A DNA stretch of 64,000 nt from Epiperipatus broadwayi (lineage: Eukaryota; Onychophora; Udeonychophora; Euonychophora; Peripatidae): positions 11,199,296-11,263,295 of the forward strand of contig JAQFVV010012396.1 of NCBI GenBank assembly GCA_028023455.1. Direction: 5' to 3'. Position numbers and translations under genes: made by a program. Numbering within the stretch: position 1 is the stretch's first letter; each line of letters opens with the position of its first letter. Of the stretch, positions 49,300 to 58,869 are shown in pieces. A model generated the notes under the pieces. The model did not search any database, was not told the origin of the DNA, and saw nothing but the letters and a program-made list of their open reading frames with translations.

Positions 49300-49358
49300 G
49301 TGATCTAGACCAAATGATGAGTGCTGGTTCAGCATGAAATATGCATATTGGATATCAT
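49300..49358 (+). ncRNA. Decayed hammerhead ribozyme (lineage B, C3 to A)
   Basis: GUGAU/AUCAU, ACCAA, stem II GUGCUG/CAGCAU, GAAA and a palindromic stem III (UAUGCAUA) are present. The core reads AUGAUGA. C3 to A should inactivate it. Confidence 0.7.
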
Positions 49359-49504
49359 TTATCTTTTTTACATGTATGTGGTTATATGTATCAGTTGTAT
49401 AAGATAGAGTGCATAGCTGTAGGGAGAATGAAAGCCTGAGTTAGAGTCCCTTCTAATTTCATTGTTTAATATAAGCAATATACTTATATTTGAATATTAT
49501 ATAT

Positions 49505-49985
49505 ACACCAATATTTCGTCCAGGTCACACTGGTCATCAAATGTATAATAAATATAAAAATCATTAGAGGTGTTGTATATATTGACATATAATAATAATA
49601 AACATTCTATTAATAAAAAATAAAAATAATAAATATAAAAAATTATTTAGTTTATTGACTTTTTTAAAAAAATCTTATAAATAAAAGGTAGTTTATATGC
49701 ATCATCACATTTCTTGACAACCTGGCTTTTTTAAAGATGTCAATGACTTCTCTGATGTGATATTTTTGGAGATTGTCACATCTGGATAGTATTCTCATGT
49801 TAGAAAAACCAATACTATGATCTATAGCTACAGGATGGAAGATAATGCTGCTGATGTTGAGTGTTTCTTAACTGCATTAATATGTTCACTCTTTTAGAAT
49901 TAATGAGATCATTGCTCATACCTATATAAGATGGTTTACAAATATCACATAAAATTATATAAATTCCATTGGCATCAAGATCATA
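49505..49985 (-). pseudogene. PLE GIY-YIG endonuclease and 3' UTR (minus copy)
   Basis: Read on the minus strand from 49985: NGIYIILCDICKPSYIG (GIY at 49967-49959, C-x2-C, YIG at 49928-49920). Then, after small frameshifts, EHINAVKKHSTSAALS and HSIGFSNMRILSRCDNLQ, the expected order of a PLE endonuclease C-terminus. An Arg (NSKRV) is near the catalytic position. Below about 49700 it is 3' UTR. It is broken and truncated at the junction. Confidence 0.8.
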
Positions 49986-50970
49986 TTATTGAATTAACTA
50001 AACATTGCCTTTCAAATACTTATTTCATTTATAATGTACAATATTATAAGCAGACTTTTGATACTCCAAATGGCTCACCAATCTTAGAGGTAATAGCAGA
50101 TATATTTATGAAATTTATAGAAACTCATGCTTTAGAGTCAGTATCTTTAAAACCTCTTGTTTGGTTTAGATATGTAGATGATACCTTCATCATCTGGCAA
50201 ATAAACAAATTCTATGATTTTTTCACATATATAACAATAAATATCCTAATATTAAATTTACAATGAAACAGAAATTGATGGGAAACTTCCTTTCCTTGAT
50301 ATACTTGTCACCAAGAAAAAGAATAATCTATCTTTTTCAATTTTCAGAAAATCTACACACACTGACAGATATCTACAATTTTCATCATATCATTATTCAG
50401 CTCAAATATTTTCTGTAGCAAAAGCTCATTTCATTTGAGTTATTAATCTTTTTTCAGATAAATCAAATCTCGAAGATATATAAACAATGACTTATCAGTT
50501 AATGGCTATAATAATAAAACAATATACCAAGTCTTAATTCAAGTCCTAAACAATCCAAATAAGAAGCAAAAAAAAATTAGAGCTTGTATTCTTTATATAA
50601 AAGGAATTACGAATAATACTGGACATATTTTAAAACATTACAATATAAAGATAGCATATACCACTTACCAAAAAATTAAAAGTATTCTATCCAAGCCTAA
50701 AGACTCGATCCCTCTTGAAGCCCATGGAGTTTATAAAATTTCATGTAGCATTTGTAAACTTTCATATATAGTTATGATCAACTGTCACATCAATGCCAAA
50801 AAAGATTAACATATTAATGTATTTAAGACTCATCTTTATCAGTACTATCTCTCCATACTATAGATACAGGTCATAATAATGATTTTTCTACCACGAGAAT
50901 ATTATCCAGATGTGACACCCTTTCCAACAATGTTAGGTCACAGAAGCCATTGAGATCTTTAAAATGCCAG
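49985..50970 (+). pseudogene. PLE reverse transcriptase and GIY-YIG endonuclease (plus copy)
   Basis: Homology starts at IIELTKHCLSNTYF (about 49985). The open frame begins at 49931, but its first 18 residues are antisense to the inverted endonuclease and are an artefact. RT motif B is QTFDTPNGSPILEV and motif C is YVDD at 50171-50182. After a frameshift, about 50258-50438 reads ETEIDGKLPFLDILVTKK...STHTDRYLQFSS. About 50702-50814 reads IPLEAHGVYKISCSICKLSYI (GIY motif; the G of YIG is lost). About 50860-50960 reads GHNNDFSTTRILSR. The 5' RT motifs are missing, and multiple stops follow. Confidence 0.85.
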
Positions 50971-51282
50971 ATTGTACCAACAAAATGTGATGATATATGC
51001 AAATTACCTTCCATTTGTAATAATTTTTTTAAAAACTCAATAATCTAAATAATTTCTTATATTGTATATCCTATTAATAGAATGTTCATTATTGTTATAT
51101 GTAAATGTTTACAATGCCTTCACAATTATTTTCATATTTCTTATCCAGTTAATAACTAGTGAGATCTGGCCAAAAAGTTGATATATATATATATACAATA
51201 AATTATACATGGATGTATCCAGATAACATTTCATTTATATATATATATATGCTTGTAATGTTTATATATATATAATAATAAT

Positions 51283-51332
51283 AAATAGATTATATCCATG
51301 TAAGCAAATATAGATTATATCCATGTAAGCAA
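51283..51332 (+). repeat. Short tandem repeat, two 25-bp units
   Basis: ATAGATTATATCCATGTAAG occurs twice, 25 bp apart. Local duplication. Confidence 0.75.
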
Positions 51333-51339
51333 AGATAAC

Positions 51340-52230
51340 TTCACCACTTGAAGTTTCGAGGAAACTATCAATTATTAATTAATAATCCTGAGATTAAAAA
51401 AGTTTCTCTATTAACCTATACAATAGTTCATTTGTTTTCGTAAAAGTAAAATGGGTCCACTTTTACTTCAAACCCAAGCTGTTATAAGGATTTAAAGTTA
51501 TCTCTGTTTATATGGATATATCTTTATTTCTATTCTTTATCAATTTAGAAATCAATGGAAATATTTAATTAAATTTATACAAATTTAGAAAAAATTAATT
51601 ATTGTTTGCAGGATGTCAAGGAAGATGTTAATCTTCTGCATTCTCATACTTATAAAATAACTTTCTGAATTTAAATCCTTAAAACAAATTGTATTTGAAA
51701 TAAAAGAGGACCCCTTTTACTTCACTAAAACCCAAATCAAAGATGCTATTAAATAGGTTAATAAAAAAAACTTGTTTAATCTCAAAATTGTCAATTAGTT
51801 ATTGGTTTTCTGGGAACATTAAAAGGTAAAGTTATCTCTGTTTACTTGGATATAATTCATTTCTATTCTTTATCGATTTAAATACCCATGAAAAAATATA
51901 TAATTCAACATATACAATTACCTGGAGAAAATTATTATTTTCAGAATGTCAAGGAAGATATTAATCTTTTGCATTCTCACATCTATAGAAATAGCTTTCT
52001 GAGTTTGAATCCTTATAACAACTTGAATTTGAAGTAAAACTGGGCCCCTCTTACTTCACTAAAATCCAAAAGAAATGAGCTATTATGTAGGTTAATAGAG
52101 AAAACGTGTTTAGACTCAAAATTGTCAATTAGTAATTGATGGTTTACTGGGAACTTTAAATGATAAAGTTATCTGTTTATATTGACATTTATTTCTATCC
52201 TTTATCAATTTAAAAATCCATAAAAATATT
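51340..52230. repeat. Inverted-plus-tandem repeat of about 333-bp units
   Basis: AAAGTTATCTCTGTTTA starts at about 51495 and 51829, with a diverged copy at about 52158. Each unit contains GTCAAGGAAGATRTTAATCTT (51615, 51948) and a small hairpin (AAGTAAAA...CTTACTT). The first 140 bp (51340-51480) are an inverted copy of the block at about 51715-51830 and 52045-52160 (TGAGATTAAAAAAGTTT against AAACTTGTTTAATCTCA). So there is one inverted plus two direct copies. No hammerhead core found. The family is unknown. Confidence 0.7.
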
Positions 52231-52239
52231 TAATTCGTA

Positions 52240-54540
52240 TATTTTGTAAATTAACTTATTCTTGGAATAATCAAGTCTGATAACATTATGTAATAATAAT
52301 GTTTTCAGAATTGGTTTATATTATCAGCATTATATATTTGATAAGCAATCATTAATTTACACGCTTATTAAAATTATTACTGAAAATTACACATAATTTT
52401 AAAAAGGATTATTAATTAAATTTATTTGTACACCACCAACTTGGAAAAGAATTAAATAAATATTGCAAAAAATTAATACTTTAATATCTATAATTGACTT
52501 TATAGAAATAGTTTTATGTATGTGTGTACATATACTATGCACAATGAATTATTAGTTATGTGAAATGACGGTCAAGAAAATAGATGTATAGTATTAAGTA
52601 AAAAATAAAAGAGTAGCTACTGACAAAAGTCACAAAAGATTTTAAAGTAGACATTTTATAAGTTACAAAAATCATTAATATACTCCACTGTCAATATAGT
52701 TTGGCATTTTAGATCCTTCATTGTTCTGCGATTGGATAAATTTATTAGTAAATGTTTTATTAATTCATTTGTGTACAATTATGCAATTTTTTTAATGCCA
52801 GTTAAGCTGAACAGAATGAGAATAAGTCGCAGAGCAAAAAAAGTTGGGAAAACTCTACTAGAAAAGCTCAAATAAACAATCGTGAATAATGACAAACTTA
52901 ACATTTTTAGTGTTTTTTTAATGCAACAATTACAGAAAATATTTTTTTCAATTAAATATATTTAAAAAACTATTGAATAGTATGGTGGTAGTAACATCTA
53001 TAATATATTATTGAAAAAATAAATAAATAAAATTACATAAAAATGAATAACAGTAGGACCTTTACTGACAGACGTAATAATAAAAATGCTAATAGTGTAA
53101 TGATGTAACTTTAATAATGATAATTTTAAATTAAAACAAAAATAATTCACCATACTCAATATGTGCATAAAATAGATATATTACAGCTAGTAACATGTAA
53201 AATTCAAAGCAAGTAATCCATGGAGTTATTAAACAACGGCTGAGTTGCTAACCCTGACAAACGGAAAATTGACCTTCTATGAACATATGCCATTAGAAAT
53301 ATACTTTTCAAAGCATTTTCAAAATTAAATGCATATTGAAAAGAGGTCCATACTTACTGACAATCCATATAGTTGATAGTATAAATATCAGAAATGGATA
53401 ACTCATGCTTTTTTGTCTGGATCTTAGAGTATACTTAGAATAAATAAATTACACAAATTAAATGTCCAGCATGCATGAACATTTTCTGTAAATTTGTATA
53501 TATATAAATTTCATTCAAATACAATATAAAATGGCTGCACCACTTACAAAATAGTTAAATAATAAGTAAACATAGATAAAAGATTAAAGCAAAACCAGTG
53601 AAGGGCAAAAGCCTTTTTAATTCCTCCTCATAAAGCAATAATAAAGTATAACTCACTAAGCTTACTAATTGCTAAATGATGGAGATTTGAACATTTTTTC
53701 ATTCTAGTTTTATCTTCTAGATAAGAATACTAAATGCTCATTTAGTGATCAATATTGAATAGCTTATTAGATTGGGCCCAATTAGATGTGCTATGTCTAA
53801 TCCACAAAGACTTTCTTAAGAATCTAAATTTTGGGACTATCTGATATATCAGAATGTGATCCCATAATTTGTGAATATATAATACATGCATTCCATTCTT
53901 TTAATCCCTAAAGTGAATAAAATATTCACATGAAACATTGATATGTAACATGAGCTAATGTCTGGTATGTTCTGCAAAACATGAAAGTTTAACATTAGAA
54001 TGACAAAAGGGACATAGAATTATAATTAAAGAAAGCTAATTAAAGTTCTATGTGATTATATTAATTAATGTTTCGTTAAATGTCCTACAGAAAATAGAAA
54101 AACTAGTTTAATCTTGATAAGGTTGATGTAAATTAGAATAATAGGAAGAATTGAAAGAAATAATCAAAGATGGAATAAACTGCATCTTTCTTATTCATAT
54201 TAGCTTTTTCCTAAATTGTTGAGCACAATCATAATCAATATGATCTTGATTTATGCATATCTATCTTAGCTTCTCATGACAAGAAAAAAAAATCAAATCT
54301 AGATATTAGAATCTATTATTTGCAATTAACATCATTGCTAATTCTGTGCTGAAAAAAACCATTAGGAATTAACTCAAATACATTCTTCACTTGACAATCA
54401 AACAATAGAGTCTTGAATTTCTATAAAGAATATAAAGATAGGAAAATTAAAAATTTGTCTGCTGTAATATTACAATGGTAATTAAGTGAAAATGTATTAT
54501 AAGTGCAATAATGACCCCCATCTTTCTTTATTTTCTATTT
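52240..54540. other. AT-rich non-coding DNA
   Basis: Nothing recognised. Confidence 0.5.
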
Positions 54541-54544
54541 TTAT

Positions 54545-54935
54545 TAAAACAGGCAAAACTCACTGTACATATTGCCACACACAACAAGCTAGAGTGAAAA
54601 TATTAAGGTGTTTTCAATTTAAGACTCATAGTTTTGTAGTTAAGTGGACATAAAATGTGGCTCTGCTAGAGGGTTGCATTAGATCCTAAGATCTAGGTGC
54701 AGTACTCTCAGATCCAAGGCTCCTCACTGATGAAGGCCACAAGCCAAAAACTAGTCTGAAAATATTGAAAGATTAGGCACTAGATGGGGATTTTATGCAC
54801 AAGCCTTCTGGCGTCCATTGATTACTCTAGCTTTCTGTGTGTGGCAATACGTATAATGAGTTTTGCCTGTTTTAATAAGTTATAAGCAAGCGTAAGAAGT
54901 GGTGATCATGTGATGTTTATTATTTTTTCCTTATA
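54545..54935. mobile_element. Lineage C hammerhead element
   Basis: The left end has AAAACAGGCAAAACTCACTG and GCCACACACAACAAGCTAGA inverted. The right arm from about 54668 (GGGTTGCATTAGATCCTAAG) runs through the ribozyme to GAGTTTTGCCTGTTTTAAT and GGTGATCATGTGATGTTTA. Most of the left arm, including its ribozyme, is missing or replaced by unrelated sequence. Confidence 0.72.
54712..54772 (+). ncRNA. Decayed hammerhead ribozyme, lineage C (G12 to A)
   Basis: CTCCTCA-CTGATGA, stem II GGC/GCC with loop CACAA, stem III ACU/AGU and the GUC cleavage triplet are kept. GAAA reads AAAA, and the 3' side of stem I (UGAAAA) no longer pairs well. Inactive. Confidence 0.7.
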
Positions 54936-55250
54936 AATATAACCAATCTTATTTTGCTTATTTATTTTCATAAATCTAAATACATTTTTCAAAGGAATTA
55001 TTTTAGCTGACAATTTTTTTTACACGTTTTTAAAAATATTATAAATTTGTATTTATTTATTAATATTGTTTATTAAAAGCAAATCAAAAAAATAATACAG
55101 TGAAGTTTATGTTGTATCACTATATATGACTTCAATTATATACTATCCAAAAAAAATATTGTAAACAAACAAATAAAAACATTAAAATTTGTAAATTTAA
55201 TACATTTTATAAGTGATTGGCCATTTTTCCATATCTGAGAAACATACATG

Positions 55251-55386
55251 TTCTTTTTTTTTTTTTAAATTAAAATTTGTACAATAGTTTTATAATATGC
55301 CAGGAGCTATTTTTACATCTTGGAATGTCATATATTATCATGTTTATTAATAAAATTTATTAATTTATGTTGAAAGCACATTTTTA
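55251..55386 (+). repeat. Direct repeat, copy 1 (about 136 bp)
   Basis: Runs from a T-tract through ACAATAGTTTTATAATATGC and CCAGGAGCTATTTTTACATC to TTATGTTGAAAGCACATTTT. The copy at 56491 differs by one base in the body. No TG...CA ends or PBS are seen. Confidence 0.85.
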
Positions 55387-55389
55387 TTC

Positions 55390-56490
55390 TTTCTTTATTA
55401 TCCTTTCTGAATTCAATTTACAGTTGTGTAATAAAATATTTTCTGAGGGTAATGCTAAAAGTTTTACAAAATTTAAGACCTTACTTAAAAGTTGATACTG
55501 ATTTAAAAGCATGAAAACAATTTTAAAAAATCTTAATTTCTTGATAATGAGACTACTATTATATTTCTATAAAATAAAAAAAGTTATTGAAAAAAAAAAT
55601 CAACTAGAAATCATTTAATTGTGCTGAAAGTCAGGCATTTCACTATTCATTTTATTTAAAAATTAAAAATGGGGTGCAGTATTTTTTTTCTTCTTATTTT
55701 TACTTTTTCGGGGAATGAATGAGTGAACATATACTCATAAAATATTTGTAAATGTGTCCCATCAATTTATTATTAATATTTATATTATTATTATTATTTT
55801 TAAACATTTTTTGTATATTACTATCTTAATTTATATATGCACAATATATGTATAAAACGCATCTGTATTATATATATGCACATAGACAAAGTTCAGTATG
55901 TTTGCACTTCAATGAAATATGTGGATTCTATTCTAATCAAAGTTTATTAACAAAATGTGAGAAATTGAACAAAATATAGCAGAGCCACTATATATATAAT
56001 ACTTTTCAACTATGCTGATTTTTTTTTAAAAATTAATCTCTGCTAAGTTTATATCATTATTTAAATGTGCTAACAAAATTATTATAGTCTTTTTTTTTCT
56101 AGAATAATATATTGTAATATTTATCATTTTAATATAAAATAAAAACAAAAAATATTGTATACTTGTATTTATTATCCCCCCTTTGTGTGTAATTTATTAT
56201 GATTACCCCCCCCCCATCTCTTTAATCCTTTCTTTAAAGTATTTCCTATTGTAATAAATAATTTTAAACACAGCAAACTGCCACAAAATGAATAAATATT
56301 ATTAAATTAAAAAACTATAATAGTAATAAAAAATAATGTTATAGCTTCCTGGAATTACACATGGAAAGTTTTATTGGTTTATTATGACAAAACTCAAAGA
56401 AATGCAGTTTAAAATATACATTTGAGAAATGTTTCACAGAATAGTATATATGTTAAGCGATCTCCTGTAATAAAGGATTAATTTTCATGA
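55390..56490. other. AT-rich DNA between two near-identical direct repeats
   Basis: No coding potential. C-runs and T-runs only, for example a C-run at about 56205-56214. Confidence 0.5.
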
Positions 56491-56627
56491 TCTTTTTTTT
56501 TTTTTTAAATTAAAACTTGTACAATAGTTTTATAATATGCCAGGAGCTATTTTTACATCTTGGAATGTCATATATTATCATGTTTATTAATAAAATTTAT
56601 TAATTTATGTTGAAAGCACATTTTTTT
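56491..56627 (+). repeat. Direct repeat, copy 2 (about 136 bp)
   Basis: Near-identical to 55251-55386, 1240 bp away, same orientation. It could be a recent segmental duplication, two copies of a small retrotransposed sequence with an inverted poly(A) at the left, or terminal repeats of an unrecognised element. Confidence 0.85.
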
Positions 56628-56629
56628 GA

Positions 56630-57480
56630 TTACTATCGTCATATAAAATCATTATCATTAGCTAATGCCATATATAGGTATGACTAAATGTAAACTAGCA
56701 TATCAACCAGTATTTTTACTGGTTTTTTTTTTTTTAAGTATTTGTAAATATTCATTATACAGTATTAAAAGTCACTTTTCCCCCCTAAATTAACTTATAA
56801 AATATGTCTTTGGGGAGGCACAACTTCATATCATTTAAAGTTTTTAAACATTCTACAGAACTTTTCCTTAATGATTATTTTAAAATAAATCATTGGAATG
56901 TCATCTTGACTCTTTATACAATATATCACGAATTTTATCAATCAAAAAATTATTTACAATCAATATTTTACGTCATTATTTCAAAGTATATTATTCCAAT
57001 GCATTATTTCTTTAAAAATAAAATAAAATTAGAAATTCTAAATCCATCCACATTATAACAAAACCACAGTAGATATCAAACATGTTATATTGTTCCAATG
57101 TATTTCAATATTTTAATGCAGTATTATCCTGAAAATTGGAACAATATTTCACTAAATGGATTCTAGAAAAAAGTAATTTTATGGTTAACTTCAACTAATA
57201 ATTGGGATAAATTTACTATTTGATTATAACTGTCTATATTTCAATTGTAATTGTTTTTTTTTTTGTTTCCATTGTAAAGAGTGTGCATAACATTAATTTA
57301 ATTTTCATCTTAAATCAAATGATTAATAAGAATAAGATAAAATTGGTCTTGTCTAATTCTGAAATATTAAGTATATAATTAAGTAATGAAACTAAGACTG
57401 TGCATATAGTTTATTATACTTTTAATTATTTATCTTAATATTTTACATGTTTTGTATCTATGTTTATTAATTTATATACA
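56630..57480. other. AT-rich non-coding DNA
   Basis: The open frame at 56804-57058 is low-complexity with no recognisable domain. Nothing else seen. Confidence 0.5.
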
Positions 57481-57780
57481 TATAAATGATCTCCAATAGC
57501 CATATTTTGTGCTGAACCAGCACTCATCAGTTGATCCAGATCACCTTCTTCAAACCATATATACAATAACTGCTCAGTTTATATTAAGATGGCAAATCTT
57601 CAAACTTTAATGGGCAAGCGTCTAATCTTCTCCACTCTCCAGTCATCCATATTATCCTCAGAATTTCAATGATATGGATGGCTGAAACTTGTCTATTAAA
57701 GTTTGAAGATTTGCTATCTTAATATAAACTGAAAAGTAATTGTATTGGAAATGGTGATCTGAACCAAAATGATGATATAT
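57481..57780. mobile_element. Hammerhead element relic, lineage B, ends lost
   Basis: Inverted arms meet near 57660 (TTTGAAGATTTGCTATCTTA mirrors TAAGATGGCAAATCTTCAAA). Both terminal box B blocks are missing: the left arm starts just outside its ribozyme and the right arm breaks inside its ribozyme core (CCAAAATGATGAT). Only the ribozyme-to-ribozyme interior is left. Confidence 0.7.
57486..57544 (-). ncRNA. Decayed hammerhead ribozyme, lineage B (G12 to A)
   Basis: GUGAU/AUCAU outer helix, CUGAUGA and stem II GUGCUG/CAGCAC are kept. The GAAA box is AAAA, the same CACG to CACA change as in the copy at 35763. Stem III is AUAU/GGCU-like and poor. Inactive. Confidence 0.7.
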
Positions 57781-57940
57781 ATATTATTAGATGATAACTG
57801 TTTGTATTTCAATTACTTTTTCTTTTTTTTTTAACTGTAAATTTAAAAATTATTTTATATAAATCTTATATATTTATACATTAATTTTTTTATTATATTT
57901 TACACGATTTTTTTTCTTCACATGAAATTTATTGTAAATT

Positions 57941-58857
57941 AACTTGTTTTCCTAAAAACCTCAATGGCTTGGGTCTGCACTCCATCGACACTCTTCTGAT
58001 CCAGAAATCTCACAACATTATCCTCACACTCCTAAGTCACTTCCCTGCCAATCTTGTGCATATCATTATCACACCCACTGACACTCCTCCTCCCAGTGGC
58101 AGGCCTAGGTCATGGACCTCACTCATTGCCAACATCCTACAAAAGGCTGGCTTTGTTATACCATCCATCAACAGCAAACTAAAGTACTGGGAGATTTTCA
58201 ATCAGACCGCGGACTTTTCCATTGTGTCCCCTACCTTCCTCGGACTTACCAATGCAATTTTTGGTGAACCGTAGGGGTTTCACCAAGATCTCTCCCATAT
58301 GCCAGCTCTGTAAAACTGACAATGAAACCCTCCAGCACTTCCTACTTAAATGTCCTTTTCTGCTTGGCATGAGAAATGTCATCAACTCCTGCCTTTCCTC
58401 ACACAGAAATACCATCTTCAACCTCCAAGAATCCATAGAAACAGGGGTCTTTGCAGCTATTAGACTGTCAATTTTTCTCATCTATGCTCTCTGGTTACTC
58501 CGATGTGCCATCATTCTTGACCAGAGAGTACATTCAGTCAATCAAAAGCTCTTGGACCTAATTCGCACTCTCAAAACCCAAGATACCAAACTAGCCCCAC
58601 CTCCACTCCTCACAGACACTTGGGCAATCCTCCAACTCCCATCCTCTCAGCCTCTGTCATAGGACTCAATCACAAAGACATGCTTTTCTAACCATCCTGA
58701 ACTAAACACCATTTCCCCTCTCCACTTCCCATTCCCTTTTTACATGTATCCTTCCCCTCTTACCATTTTGTTCCTGAAATTTCATTTGTTTCACTGTATC
58801 TGTTTTTTGTTTTTTGTTTTTTTGATGAATAAACATCTCATCACTGAGAAAAAAAAA
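57941..58857 (+). mobile_element. 5'-truncated LINE with 12-bp target duplication
   Basis: TTATTGTAAATT occurs at 57929-57940 and 58858-58869. The body is much less AT-rich than its surroundings. It is the same family as the LINE at 3830-5625 but truncated further, starting within the thumb. The 3' UTR of about 190 bp ends GATGAATAAACATCTCATCA and an A-run. The clear duplication and better-preserved frame suggest it is younger than the minus-strand copy. Confidence 0.85.
57955..58662 (+). pseudogene. LINE ORF2 C-terminal region with CCHC-type motif
   Basis: The frame of 57969 reads KNLNGLGLHSIDTLLIQKS...TADFSIVSPTFLGL. A single frameshift near 58230-58265 moves into the frame of 58222-58662, which holds CQLCKTDNETLQHFLLKC (C-x2-C...H-x4-C), a LIYALWLLRC segment and KLAPPPLLTDTWAILQLP before the stop at 58662. 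The same landmarks occur in order in the copy at 4142-5594. The catalytic RT core is not included. Antisense open frames here are shadows. Confidence 0.82.
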
Positions 58858-58869
58858 TTATTGTAAATT

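Larger units (their letters stand above)
47724..49503. mobile_element. Four-unit hammerhead array, lineage B (- - + +)
   Basis: Two minus units (terminal block AGAATGGACTTGAACTCAGA at 47731 and 48171, period 440) are followed, across a centre near 48590, by two plus units (CATCCCTCTTCTGTGTATTT at about 48604 and 49066, period 462). Unit content in sense order: CATCCCTCTTCTGTG block, GCTGAAGAGTTGGAG block, hammerhead, box B-like end, CAATATACTTGTATTT block. All four ribozymes are decayed. The right edge abuts the PLE relic at about 49505. Confidence 0.82.
49505..51190. mobile_element. Penelope-like element, head-to-head inverted truncated copies
   Basis: A minus copy (49505-49985) and a plus copy (49985-51190) meet head to head. 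Their outer 3' regions are inverted copies: CATTCTATTAATA near 49605 mirrors TATTAATAGAATG near 51066, and CACATCTGGATA near 49788 mirrors TATCCAGATGTG near 50913. The minus copy is truncated within the endonuclease and the plus copy within the RT. Such inverted partial copies are typical of PLE insertions. Confidence 0.85.

Noticed and set aside
58179-58481. Minus-strand 100-residue frame
   Set aside because: Antisense shadow of the LINE CCHC region.
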